Positions 17,178-25,602 of a stretch of DNA of 64,000 bases are shown here, in pieces. The notes under the pieces were generated by a model, which did no database searches, was not told the origin of the DNA, and saw only the letters and a program-made list of their open reading frames with translations. Origin of the DNA: Kitasatospora arboriphila (lineage in GTDB: Bacteria > Actinomycetota > Actinomycetes > Mycobacteriales > Mycobacteriaceae); NCBI RefSeq assembly GCF_000717275.1, contig NZ_JNYV01000001.1, forward strand, positions 124,001 to 188,000, given 5' to 3'. How positions within the stretch are numbered: position 1 is the stretch's first letter; every line of letters starts with the position of its first letter. A program made the position numbers and the translations under genes.

Positions 17178-17462
17178 TCAGAGCCTGGTTTCACGGTCAC
17201 AGAAGAACTCTCGGACATCGGCGTCCAAGATCTGAGTAGCCTGCTCGTCGTCCGGGCCGCTGCCGCGGAAGTCATCGAGTTCGCCGCGATCACTCCAGCG
17301 CTCGTAAACATTGATCCGAGAATCATCCAGTGGGTCGGCCGCGAGGTGAAAGTCGAGACATCCCTTCGTGGAGCGGGCCTGAACTATCAGGGCCCGGCAA
17401 CCTTCGAGATAGTCGCCGCGCATGTCGGGTACGACGATCAAGTGGCCGGCGACGATGATCAT
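17178..17462 (-). CDS. Antibiotic-biosynthesis-monooxygenase (ABM) domain protein
   Basis: A 94-residue ferredoxin-like-fold protein: MIIVAGHLIVVPDMR, then GCLDFHLAADPLDDSRINVYERWSD, the usual ABM/YgiN pattern of strand-helix-strand with a conserved YERW. Members are small cofactor-independent monooxygenases acting on quinols or polyketides, or heme-degrading relatives. It converges on the epimerase gene with a 15-bp gap. Confidence 0.82.
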   Translation of the reverse strand: MIIVAGHLIVVPDMRGDYLEGCRALIVQARSTKGCLDFHLAADPLDDSRINVYERWSDRGELDDFRGSGPDDEQATQILDADVREFFCDRETRL

Positions 17463-17719
17463 GCTTTTCGATTCCCCTCTGTATGTACGGTGTCCACAGG
17501 TGCAGACCTGGGTGCTTCAAGATCCTCATCGGCGGGGTTCGTGATCGGTGATCACAAGCGGGAGTGGACCCCCAGCGCGTAGATTGGGCCTCTGTCAGGG
17601 GGCATCATCGTGGTGATGGGTTGCGGCACGATGCCGCGCGTACTGCCGAACGGTATCGGCACGTCCATCGACGCCGACCGTCTCGAGTCCCTGGCTCTAT
17701 CGCGACAGGAAATCCTTCA
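17463..17719. other. Divergent intergenic region with a short inverted repeat
   Basis: This 257-bp gap lies between the ABM gene and the hydrolase gene. GTGATC-GGT-GATCAC (17541-17555) is a perfect 6-bp dyad and may be an operator. No gene is visible. Confidence 0.4.
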
Positions 17720-18583
17720 ATGACTGCACTGAAATTCGTGGATCTGCACGGCGACCACGTCGCATATCGGGACGAGGGGAGCGGTTCGGAGGTTCTCCTG
17801 CTGATCCACGGGATGGCGGGGAGTTCGGAGACGTGGAACGCGGTCCTTCCGTCCCTTGCCGCGAGACATCGGGTCATCGCACCGGATCTGCCCGGACATG
17901 GGCAATCGTCGAAACCGCGTGGCGACTATTCGCTGGGTGCGTTCGCCGCGTTCCTCCGTGACTTGCTGCGGGAATTGGGGATCGATCGGGTGACGGTGGT
18001 CGGGCAGTCGCTCGGTGGTGGGGTGGCCATGCAGTTCACCTATCAACATCCGGAGTATTGCGAGCGCCTGGTCTTGATCGGTAGCGGTGGGCTGGGACCT
18101 GACGTGAACTGGACCCTGCGGGTGCTGTCGGCTCCTGGGGCCGAATTCGTGCTCCCGGTGATTGCGCCGCAACCAATTCTGCGGGCAGGCAACAAGATTC
18201 GCTCGTGGTTCGCGTCCGCCGGCGTGCACTCGCCGCGGGCAGACGAAACGTGGCGCGCATACTCTTCGCTCGGCGATCGCGAGACGCGGCAGGCGTTCCT
18301 GAGGACACTGCGGTCGGTGGTGGACTACCGCGGTCAGGCGGTCAGCGCCCTGAACCGGTTGTACCTGAACTCCGCCCTGCCCACGCTCCTCATCTGGGGC
18401 GATGCGGACAAGATCATCCCGGTGTCGCACGGCTACGCGGCCCACAAAGCGATTCCGGGCAGTCGACTCGAGGTTCTCAGCGGCGTCGGTCACTACCCTC
18501 ACGCAGAAAGCCCCGATCAGGTCGTCGCGATCGTCGAAGACTTCCTCGCCGTGCCGGAGGCCCGGACGCGCACGACCAGCTGA
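17720..18583 (+). CDS. Alpha/beta hydrolase
   Basis: A 287-residue cytosolic hydrolase. It shows the oxyanion motif LIHGMAGSSETW, nucleophile elbow VVGQSLGGGVAMQ, acid IWGDADKIIP and His in GVGHYPHAE, a full catalytic triad. Similar proteins cleave esters, C-C bonds of meta-cleavage products, or epoxides; the substrate cannot be told here. AGGAA about 9 nt upstream supports the ATG at 17720. Its TGA abuts the TCA of the convergent marR gene. Confidence 0.85.
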   Translation: MTALKFVDLHGDHVAYRDEGSGSEVLLLIHGMAGSSETWNAVLPSLAARHRVIAPDLPGHGQSSKPRGDYSLGAFAAFLRDLLRELGIDRVTVVGQSLGGGVAMQFTYQHPEYCERLVLIGSGGLGPDVNWTLRVLSAPGAEFVLPVIAPQPILRAGNKIRSWFASAGVHSPRADETWRAYSSLGDRETRQAFLRTLRSVVDYRGQAVSALNRLYLNSALPTLLIWGDADKIIPVSHGYAAHKAIPGSRLEVLSGVGHYPHAESPDQVVAIVEDFLAVPEARTRTTS

Positions 18584-19027
18584 TCACCAGCTCGGTTTGA
18601 GTCTGCCCGGTACCGCAATGACGTCCAAGGCCCGGGTCAATGCCTTGAAGTCCTTGTCCGGCAACTCATCTCGCCATACCTGGACGCATCGCTCCGCGGA
18701 TTCCCGGGCTGCGACCATGCACTCGCGACCGCGGCGGGTCAGTGTCACCAGTTGAGCGCGGCGGTCGTTCGGGTCCGGGTGTTTGTCGAGATAACCACGC
18801 TCGACCAGATACGCGATCAATTGAGCCGCGGCCTGCTTCGTGATCTGCAACGCCGTGGCGAGATCGGCTGCTGTGGAGGCATTGTCGGACAACTCCGCGA
18901 ACACGAACCCATGAACGGGACGCACGTCGGGGTAGCCCCGCTCGGCCAGTCCGGCCGAGATGTCATCCACGAGTTGTGCGGACACTCGCAGCACGGCCGT
19001 CGCAGCTGCCCAGTCGGAATCGGTCAC
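18584..19027 (-). CDS. MarR-family regulator
   Basis: A 147-residue winged-helix regulator. The recognition region is ATALQITKQAAAQLIAYLVERGYLDKHPDPNDRRAQ. It is divergent from the cupin gene across 93 bp that contain repeated CTTGTCTA elements, so it probably controls the cupin gene and itself. The 3' end touches the stop of the upstream alpha/beta hydrolase on the other strand. Confidence 0.85.
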   Translation of the reverse strand: MTDSDWAAATAVLRVSAQLVDDISAGLAERGYPDVRPVHGFVFAELSDNASTAADLATALQITKQAAAQLIAYLVERGYLDKHPDPNDRRAQLVTLTRRGRECMVAARESAERCVQVWRDELPDKDFKALTRALDVIAVPGRLKPSW

Positions 19028-19055
19028 AGTCGAAGTATGGCCCAGTGCGTCGAGG

Positions 19056-19100
19056 ATAGACAGACAACCCGCTTGTCTATATGGTCAAGTCACTTGTCTA
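19056..19100. promoter_or_regulatory. Candidate MarR operator with repeated CTTGTCTA
   Basis: ATAGACA (19056-19062) and TGTCTAT (19074-19080) form an inverted repeat with an 11-nt spacer. CTTGTCTA recurs directly at 19072-19079 and 19093-19100. The block lies between the marR and cupin starts. Confidence 0.55.
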
Positions 19101-19120
19101 ATGATTCTCAGGAGGAGAGC

Positions 19121-19492
19121 ATGCCGGTCATCCAACCCGACGACGCCGAGGTGTTCCCGGCACACGGGAGCACCTTCCACTCGTATGTCAGTTCGCGGCG
19201 AGGGAGCAAAGAGCTCTGCGCCTGGAGGCTGACGGTTCCCGCCGGCCAGATCGGAGTGGCGCACAGACCCAGTCGGGAAGAGGTCCTTCTCGTGCTCGAC
19301 GGGGAACTGACGGTCGGTTTGGACGGCGTGCAGGAGCCGGCCGGCGCCGGTACGGTCATCGTGGTTCCCGCCGGGACCGAGGTGCGCGTCGATGGCGGGG
19401 ACACCGCATCAACAGCATGGGTGACCACCACGCCCGGCCTGCAGGCGACCACCGCAGACGGTGCGGTCATCACACCGCCCTGGGCTCAATGA
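19121..19492 (+). CDS. Cupin-domain protein
   Basis: A 123-residue single-domain cupin: two short beta-barrel motifs, with HRPSREEVLLVLDGELTV as motif 1 and GAGTVIVVPAGTEVRV as motif 2. Motif 1 retains one His and a Glu pair but lacks the second His of classical metal-binding cupins, so it may bind ligand rather than metal. GGAGGAG (19111-19117) sets the ATG at 19121. It is probably regulated by the divergent MarR protein. Confidence 0.8.
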   Translation: MPVIQPDDAEVFPAHGSTFHSYVSSRRGSKELCAWRLTVPAGQIGVAHRPSREEVLLVLDGELTVGLDGVQEPAGAGTVIVVPAGTEVRVDGGDTASTAWVTTTPGLQATTADGAVITPPWAQ

Positions 19493-19624
19493 GACGTTGG
19501 ATTGCTCGAAGGTTGTTGTGGTCCTGCTCCGTCGTGCCTGTCGATTGATGGTTCTGTGACGTGGACCCACGATCGCGGATAGTCTGTGGCGCAGTCGTCG
19601 GGCGATCGAGAGGCACCACCTGTC

Positions 19625-21097
19625 ATGACGTTCGACGAACCATCATCAACCCCTTCGCACCTCAGCCGTCGACGGCTGCTGCAGGGAACGCTGGTGGGCG
19701 GTCTGGCAGTTGCCGTCGCGGGTGGCACCGGGGCAGCCTGGGCCGCCCCACGGTCGTCGGACTGGGCTGCGCTCGCGGCATCGATCAGTGGCCAGGTGAT
19801 CCTGCCGGCGCAACGCACCGCATTCACGCAGGCCAAACAGATCTTCAACACGCGTTACGACGGATCGACTCCCGTGGCCGTCGTGGCGCCGAAAACTGTC
19901 GCCGATGTTCAGCGGTGTATGGCTTTTGCCGTGAAGCACCGGCTGCGGGTGGCCACTCGCAGCGGCGGGCATTCCTACATCGGTGCGTCGGCAGCAAGTG
20001 GGTTGTTGGTGGTGGATCTGCGCAGGCTCGACGGAGGAATCGGCTATGACGGCGGAAGTGGCCTGGCCACCGTCACGCCGGCGAGCACGCTGTATGCCGT
20101 GGCCGGCGGTCTTGCCCAGCAAGGCCGGTCGGTTCCCGTCGGGACATGCGCAACGGTCGGTGTCGCCGGCCTCACGCTCGGCGGAGGGCTCGGGGTCGAC
20201 TCGCGCCTACACGGGCTCACCTCTGATTCCCTCGTGGCCGCGACGATGGTGTTGCCGAACGGGGACGCCGTCACCGTTGCGCCAGGAGAGCGGGACGATC
20301 TCTACTGGGCGCTGCGCGGCGGAGGTGGCGGGAACTTCGGCATCGTCACGTCGCTGGTCTTTCGCACCACGCCATCGGTTGGCAAAGATGTTGTGACCAT
20401 GAACTTTCCACCCGCGTCGGCGGCCACGGTGATATCGGGGTGGCGGCGCTGGCTTTCGGTCGCCGAACCGTCGGCGTGGGCGAACGTCAACATCGGTTCC
20501 GATCGACGGGGTGGCGTCACCTGTTCGGTGTTGCTCGTCTGCGCAACCGGCGCGGGCCGCCGCATCGCGGCCGACATCTCGGCGGCCGTCGGGGTGGTAC
20601 CGAGTGGAAGCGACTACTCGACGCTTGATCCGATGGCGACGTTCTTGCGGCTGTCGGGTGGCGCGACCGCGCCGCGACATGGATTTGTCGCCGGGTCCGA
20701 CATCCTCGCCCAGGTCACCGACCCCATCGCTGCAGCAATCGTCACCGCGGTGCGGAACCGTTCCAGGGCCGGCGGCCCCGGGCTGGTGATCATCGATCCG
20801 CTCGACGGCGCGATCAGCGGGGTCACTGCCGGTGCCACAGCCTTCCCGTGGCGCACGCACGCGGCGAGCCTGCAGTGGTTCACCGACGTCGCTCCCGGTG
20901 CTTCGTATCTGTCGCCGACGTCGTGGGTGAAAAGTGCACACAGCACGATTGGCGCGGCGTCGTCGGGTGCCTATGTCAACTACATCGAAACCGGAGTCGC
21001 ACCGTCGCGTTACTTCGGTACCAATCTTCCGCGCCTGCGCGCCGTACGCACCAAATACGACCCCGCGCGCACGATGTACTCGGGCCTCGACATCTGA
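19625..21097 (+). CDS. Tat-exported FAD-linked oxidase (berberine-bridge-enzyme type)
   Basis: A 490-residue secreted flavoenzyme. SRRRLLQG (14-21) followed by a hydrophobic stretch and AAWAA is a twin-arginine signal. The PCMH-type FAD domain has the bicovalent attachment residues His116 (SGGHSYIG) and Cys175 (GTCATVG), and the C-terminal BBE motif (YVNYIET, YFGTNLPRLRAVRTKYDP) is intact. Such enzymes oxidise sugars or alcohols with O2. The ATG at 19625 is preferred with GAGAGGC about 10 nt upstream; a GTG at 19586 is in frame. Confidence 0.88.
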   Translation: MTFDEPSSTPSHLSRRRLLQGTLVGGLAVAVAGGTGAAWAAPRSSDWAALAASISGQVILPAQRTAFTQAKQIFNTRYDGSTPVAVVAPKTVADVQRCMAFAVKHRLRVATRSGGHSYIGASAASGLLVVDLRRLDGGIGYDGGSGLATVTPASTLYAVAGGLAQQGRSVPVGTCATVGVAGLTLGGGLGVDSRLHGLTSDSLVAATMVLPNGDAVTVAPGERDDLYWALRGGGGGNFGIVTSLVFRTTPSVGKDVVTMNFPPASAATVISGWRRWLSVAEPSAWANVNIGSDRRGGVTCSVLLVCATGAGRRIAADISAAVGVVPSGSDYSTLDPMATFLRLSGGATAPRHGFVAGSDILAQVTDPIAAAIVTAVRNRSRAGGPGLVIIDPLDGAISGVTAGATAFPWRTHAASLQWFTDVAPGASYLSPTSWVKSAHSTIGAASSGAYVNYIETGVAPSRYFGTNLPRLRAVRTKYDPARTMYSGLDI

Positions 21098-21199
21098 CGA
21101 GATGGGCAGAGTTCGCAAATCGGGCTCGGACCTACACCGCTGATTAATGGTGTGACCGGGCTGAGCTGGAGTTGATACCGTCGAACCTGTGACTGCCCC

Positions 21200-22933
21200 A
21201 TGCTGACCCGCCTTCTGCGTACCTACATGGGCGCCTACCGTCGCGAACTGAGTGCGGTGGTGATCCTCCAATTCGTGGCCACCGCGGCAATGCTCTACCT
21301 GCCGACTCTCAATGCCGACATCATCGACAACGGTGTGGCGCAAGGCGATACCGGCTACATCCTGCGGGTGGGGGCCGTGATGGTGATCGTCTCGCTGATT
21401 CAGATCCTGGGATCGATCGTGTCGATGTACTTCGGTGCACGCGCGTCACTCGGCGCCGGCCGCGACATCCGGCACGACCTGCTGCACCGCGTGGACGGCT
21501 TCTCCGCGCGAGAGGTCGGCGCATTCGGGGCGCCGTCGTTGATCACGCGGACGACCAACGATGTTCAGCAGGTCCAGATGCTCGGCGTGATGGCCTGCAC
21601 CATCTTGGTCACCGCCCCGATCATGTGTATCGGCGGCATCATCCTCGGCATCGGGGTCGGGGGCCAACTCGCGTGGGTTCTCGTGGTGGCGGTCCCCATA
21701 CTCGGGGTGACCATGGCGGTCATCATCTACCGGATGATGCCGGGCTTCCGTGCCATGCAGGAGCGCATCGACACGGTCAACCGCGTCCTGCGCGAGCAGA
21801 TCACCGGGATCCGGGTGGTTCGTGCTTTCGTGCGGGAACCCCACGAACGCAAGCGATTCGCCGCCGCGAACGACGACCTGACCGATGCCGCACTGCGGGT
21901 CGGACGACTGATGGCACTGATGTTCCCGTCGGTGATGCTGATCAGCAACGTCACCATCGTCTTCATCATCTGGTTCGGCGGTCACCTCATCGAAGACGGC
22001 GACGTCCAGATCGGCGCACTCACCGCGATGATCGCCTACGTGATGCAGATCCTGATGGCGGTCATGATGGCCTCCTTCCTCGCGATGATGGCGCCGCGGG
22101 CATCGGTGTGCGCCGAGCGCATCTACGAGGTTCTCGACACCGAGACATCGGTGGTGCCGCCCACCGTCCCGAAGCCGCTCCGTACCTCGGCGGGCATCGT
22201 GGAGTTGCGCTCCGCGTGTTTCAGGTACCCAGGGGCAGACGAATCGGTGTTGCGCGACATCAGCTTCCGAACCGCGCCGGGCACCACCACGGCTGTGGTC
22301 GGGTCGACCGGCTCGGGTAAGACCACATTGGTGGCGCTGCTGCCTCGTCTGATCGACGTCACCGATGGCGCCGTGCTCATCGGGGGCACCGACATACGTG
22401 AGCTCGACCCCGCCGTCTTGCGCGAATCGATCGGCCTCGTTCCCCAGAAGCCCTATCTGTTCTCGGGAACGATCGCGTCCAACCTGCGGTACGGCAAGAA
22501 GGACGCGACCGAAGCCGAGATGTGGGAGGCGCTGACCGTTGCGCAGGCCGCAGACTTCGTGCGAGACATGCCGGATCAGCTCGAGACCAAGGTTGCGCAG
22601 GGCGGGACGACGGTCTCCGGAGGGCAGCGTCAACGGCTGGCGATCGCGCGCGCCCTCATCCGTAAGCCGAGCATCTATCTGTTCGACGACTCGTTCTCGG
22701 CGCTGGACCTGAGCACGGACGCACGCCTGAGGGCAGCGCTCAAACCTGCCACCGGCGACGCCTGTGTCATCATCGTGGCCCAGCGCATCACCACCATCGC
22801 CGACGCAGACCAGATCGTGGTACTCGACCGCGGAACCGTCGCCGGCATCGGTACACACGAGCAACTGCTCGCCGACTGCCCCACGTACATCGAGATCGCG
22901 GAATCCCAGCTCTCCGTGGAGGGACGGAGATGA
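21200..22933 (+). CDS. ABC exporter half-transporter, degenerate-site subunit
   Basis: A 577-residue protein with a six-helix membrane domain followed by an ATPase domain. Walker A is GSTGSGKTT (about 367-375) and the signature is VSGGQRQ. After Walker B the catalytic Glu is replaced by Asp (LFDDSFSALD, about 494-503). This is the arrangement of the degenerate-site subunit of heterodimeric type IV exporters such as LmrC or TM287. Its stop overlaps the next start by 4 nt (ATGA), so the two halves are made together. Export of drugs or lipids is likely. Confidence 0.9.
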   Translation: MLTRLLRTYMGAYRRELSAVVILQFVATAAMLYLPTLNADIIDNGVAQGDTGYILRVGAVMVIVSLIQILGSIVSMYFGARASLGAGRDIRHDLLHRVDGFSAREVGAFGAPSLITRTTNDVQQVQMLGVMACTILVTAPIMCIGGIILGIGVGGQLAWVLVVAVPILGVTMAVIIYRMMPGFRAMQERIDTVNRVLREQITGIRVVRAFVREPHERKRFAAANDDLTDAALRVGRLMALMFPSVMLISNVTIVFIIWFGGHLIEDGDVQIGALTAMIAYVMQILMAVMMASFLAMMAPRASVCAERIYEVLDTETSVVPPTVPKPLRTSAGIVELRSACFRYPGADESVLRDISFRTAPGTTTAVVGSTGSGKTTLVALLPRLIDVTDGAVLIGGTDIRELDPAVLRESIGLVPQKPYLFSGTIASNLRYGKKDATEAEMWEALTVAQAADFVRDMPDQLETKVAQGGTTVSGGQRQRLAIARALIRKPSIYLFDDSFSALDLSTDARLRAALKPATGDACVIIVAQRITTIADADQIVVLDRGTVAGIGTHEQLLADCPTYIEIAESQLSVEGRR

Positions 22934-24888
22934 CCCGCCCCGGTGGCGGAGGCGGACCGTCGATGGGTGCGATGCCCGCTGAGAAGGCACGCGATTTCGG
23001 TCCTTCGGTGAAGCGGCTGATCGCAGTGCTGTCCACCCATCGCATCGCGTTGTGGGCCGTGCTCTTCTGCGCTGTGGCGTCGGTGGTCCTCAACGCCGTG
23101 GGCCCATTGTTGCTCGGCCATGCAACAGATCTGATCTTCTCCGGGGTGATTGCCGACCGCCTGCCCGCAGGCGAAACGAAGGCCGAGGCCGTGGAGGCGC
23201 TACGACAAGACGGCGACGGGACATTCGCCGACATGGTCGCAGCGATGGACCTGACGCCGGGTGTCGGAATCGATTTCGACGCCGTCGGCCGCGTGCTGAT
23301 ACTGGTTCTGGTGCTCTACGCGGGTTCCTCGTTGCTCAGCTGGCTGATGGGGCGTCTGCTCAACGTCGTCACCCAGCGCACCGTGCAGGGGATGCGCTCG
23401 GATGTCGAGAACAAGATCCACCGTCTGCCACTGAGCTACTTCGACGGCAATCAGCGGGGTGACCTACTGAGCCGGGTGACCAACGACCTCGACAACGTCT
23501 CGCAGAGTCTCCAGCAGACAATCGCCCAGTTGCTCAACTCGGTGTTGATGGTGCTCGCCATCCTCGTGATGATGCTGTGGATCTCACCCCTGCTGTCGCT
23601 GATCGCCATCGTCACGATCCCCGCCGCGGTGATGGTGACAACCCTTGTGGCAAAACGTTCCAAACCGCACTTCTTGGCGCAGTGGTCGAGCACCGGACGC
23701 CTCAACGGTCAGGTCGAGGAAGCGTTCACCGGACACGAGGTGATCAAGGCCTTCGGCATGCAGGACGACGTCGAGGCAAGATTTGACGACCGGAACGAGA
23801 AACTCTACGAGTCGAGCTGGCGGGCCCAGTTCATCTCCGGGATCATCATGCCGGCGATCATGTTCCTGGGAAATCTGAACTACGTGGCAGTCGCAGTGGT
23901 CGGCGGCCTGCGGGTGGCCTCGGGTTCGCTGAGCCTTGGTGATGTCCAGGCCTTCATCCAGTACTCGCGACAGTTCACCCAGCCACTGACCCAGATCGGG
24001 TCGATGTTCAATCTCATGCAGAGCGGTGTCGCGTCTGCCGAACGCATCTTCGACATCCTCGACGCGGACGAGCAGGTACCCGATCCCTCCGACCCGATCA
24101 GCCCCGGAACGAGCAAGGGGCGCATCACGTTCGACGACGTCTCGTTTCGCTATGCCCCGGATCGGCCGCTGATCGAGCAACTGTCGCTGGTGGCCGAACC
24201 CGGGCACATGGTCGCGATCGTGGGGCCGACGGGAGCGGGCAAGACCACCCTGGTGAATCTGATCATGCGGTTCTATGACGTCAATTCGGGAACGATCAGT
24301 CTCGACGGCGTGGACACATCGTTGATGACCCGGGATGACCTTCGCGAACGAACCGGGATGGTGCTGCAGGATTCCTGGCTGTTCGGCGGAACTATTCGCG
24401 ACAACATCGCGTACGGCGATCCCGAAGCCGACGACGAGGCGATCATGGAGGCGGCGCGGGTCAGCCACGTCGACCATTTCGTGCGGATCTTGCCGGACGG
24501 ATATGACACGGTCATCGATGAGGAGGGTGGCGGTGTCAGCGCGGGCGAAAAGCAGCTGATCACCATTGCGCGGGCGTTCCTGGCGCGGCCGACCCTGCTG
24601 ATCCTCGACGAGGCGACCAGTTCGGTTGATACCAGGACCGAATTGCTGATCCAGAAGGCGATGGCCGCGTTGCGCTCCGATCGCACCAGTTTTGTGATCG
24701 CCCACCGACTGTCCACGGTCCGCGATGCCGACACCATCCTGGTGATGGAACAGGGACAGATCGTCGAACAGGGTTCGCACGACGAACTCCTCGCGGCGCA
24801 GGGGGCGTACTACCGGCTGTACAACAGTCAGTTCGTCGGGCCCATGGATGCCGACGACATCGACAGTCCGCAGATGTCCAAGAGCTGA
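22930..24888 (+). CDS. ABC exporter half-transporter, canonical-site subunit
   Basis: A 652-residue partner. It has a longer first loop between membrane helices (residues ~75-115, acidic), Walker A GPTGAGKTT (about 431-439) and Walker B with the normal Glu (LILDEATSS, about 556-564). The signature motif deviates to VSAGEKQ. With the other subunit's VSGGQ and Asp, one ATP site is fully active and the other degenerate. The start codon lies within the previous gene's last codons. Confidence 0.9.
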   Translation: MTRPGGGGGPSMGAMPAEKARDFGPSVKRLIAVLSTHRIALWAVLFCAVASVVLNAVGPLLLGHATDLIFSGVIADRLPAGETKAEAVEALRQDGDGTFADMVAAMDLTPGVGIDFDAVGRVLILVLVLYAGSSLLSWLMGRLLNVVTQRTVQGMRSDVENKIHRLPLSYFDGNQRGDLLSRVTNDLDNVSQSLQQTIAQLLNSVLMVLAILVMMLWISPLLSLIAIVTIPAAVMVTTLVAKRSKPHFLAQWSSTGRLNGQVEEAFTGHEVIKAFGMQDDVEARFDDRNEKLYESSWRAQFISGIIMPAIMFLGNLNYVAVAVVGGLRVASGSLSLGDVQAFIQYSRQFTQPLTQIGSMFNLMQSGVASAERIFDILDADEQVPDPSDPISPGTSKGRITFDDVSFRYAPDRPLIEQLSLVAEPGHMVAIVGPTGAGKTTLVNLIMRFYDVNSGTISLDGVDTSLMTRDDLRERTGMVLQDSWLFGGTIRDNIAYGDPEADDEAIMEAARVSHVDHFVRILPDGYDTVIDEEGGGVSAGEKQLITIARAFLARPTLLILDEATSSVDTRTELLIQKAMAALRSDRTSFVIAHRLSTVRDADTILVMEQGQIVEQGSHDELLAAQGAYYRLYNSQFVGPMDADDIDSPQMSKS

Positions 24889-24998
24889 TCGACGAATCAG
24901 ACAGGGGGCTCGGTGTTCCGGCCTGTCCTGCGTGCGAGTGTCCGGAAGACGTCGGTCGGTCAGCTCTCCGGGGCGGATCGTCCCGGTCGAGGATGTAC

Positions 24999-25004
24999 TA
25001 GAGT
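24999..25004 (+). promoter_or_regulatory. -10 hexamer TAGAGT for a probably leaderless mRNA
   Basis: TAGAGT ends 7 nt before the GTG at 25012, placing the transcription start at the start codon. Confidence 0.4.
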
Positions 25005-25011
25005 CGCGGAC

Positions 25012-25602
25012 GTGACCACTCGGGGGATGGTGACCGCAACTGCTGTCGCGGCGTGGATGTGCATCATGGTGGTCGGCGGATGTGCCAGGGGTGTTGATGG
25101 TCGGGCGGTGCCAGTCGCCGATCCCAGACCGGTCGGTTTCATCGAGTTCGCGGACGCCGGGTTCGCCATCACCGCGCCTCCGGGCTGGACGGTCCGAGAC
25201 GATTCTGACGAACTCATCTATGGGGATGTCGCGCTCACGAAGAAGGGCGACCATGCGTCGATGATTCTCATCGGAGTGCTCGACGGGTCCATCTTTGCGT
25301 CCGCTCGGGCCGACAATCGCGTTGCCGCACAAGAACTCGGTTCGGGCATGGGGGAGTTCTTCTTCCCTGATTCGGGTACCCGCGTGGACCGCGAGGGCGG
25401 GACGCTGAGCGGTGTCCAGACCACCGGGGCCTTCGAGTTCTATCGCGTCGAGTTCGATGACCGGTCTCGATCAGATGCCGAAGTGTTCTCAGCCGTCGTC
25501 GAAAAGGCGGGCGAGCGATGGTGGATGACCTGGTTGAGCAACAAGAATGCTGTGGACGTGGATGAGGCCTGCGAGCTGGCTGAATCGATCACCCCGATGT
25601 GA
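25012..25602 (+). CDS. Putative lipoprotein of unknown function
   Basis: A 196-residue exported protein with a hydrophobic N-terminus ending in a lipobox (VVGGC). The mature domain begins GFIEFADAGFAITAPPGW and has the strand-rich look of small mycobacterial Lpq-type (LpqN/LpqT-like) lipoproteins, which I can only suggest. The GTG at 25012 fits a leaderless start; an ATG at 25027 is the alternative. Its TGA abuts the stop of the convergent phoD gene. It follows the ABC exporter by 123 bp and could be co-expressed. Confidence 0.7.
   Translation: MTTRGMVTATAVAAWMCIMVVGGCARGVDGRAVPVADPRPVGFIEFADAGFAITAPPGWTVRDDSDELIYGDVALTKKGDHASMILIGVLDGSIFASARADNRVAAQELGSGMGEFFFPDSGTRVDREGGTLSGVQTTGAFEFYRVEFDDRSRSDAEVFSAVVEKAGERWWMTWLSNKNAVDVDEACELAESITPM

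Noticed and set aside
20207..22990. Long minus-strand open frames (378 and 514 codons) antisense to the FAD oxidase and first ABC gene
   Set aside because: Both sit on the non-coding strand of genes with intact conserved motifs and have shadow-frame composition.
23584..25332. 582-codon open frame antisense to the second ABC subunit
   Set aside because: High-G+C codon bias on the opposite strand explains it; the protein is rich in Arg, His and Asp and has no recognisable domain.
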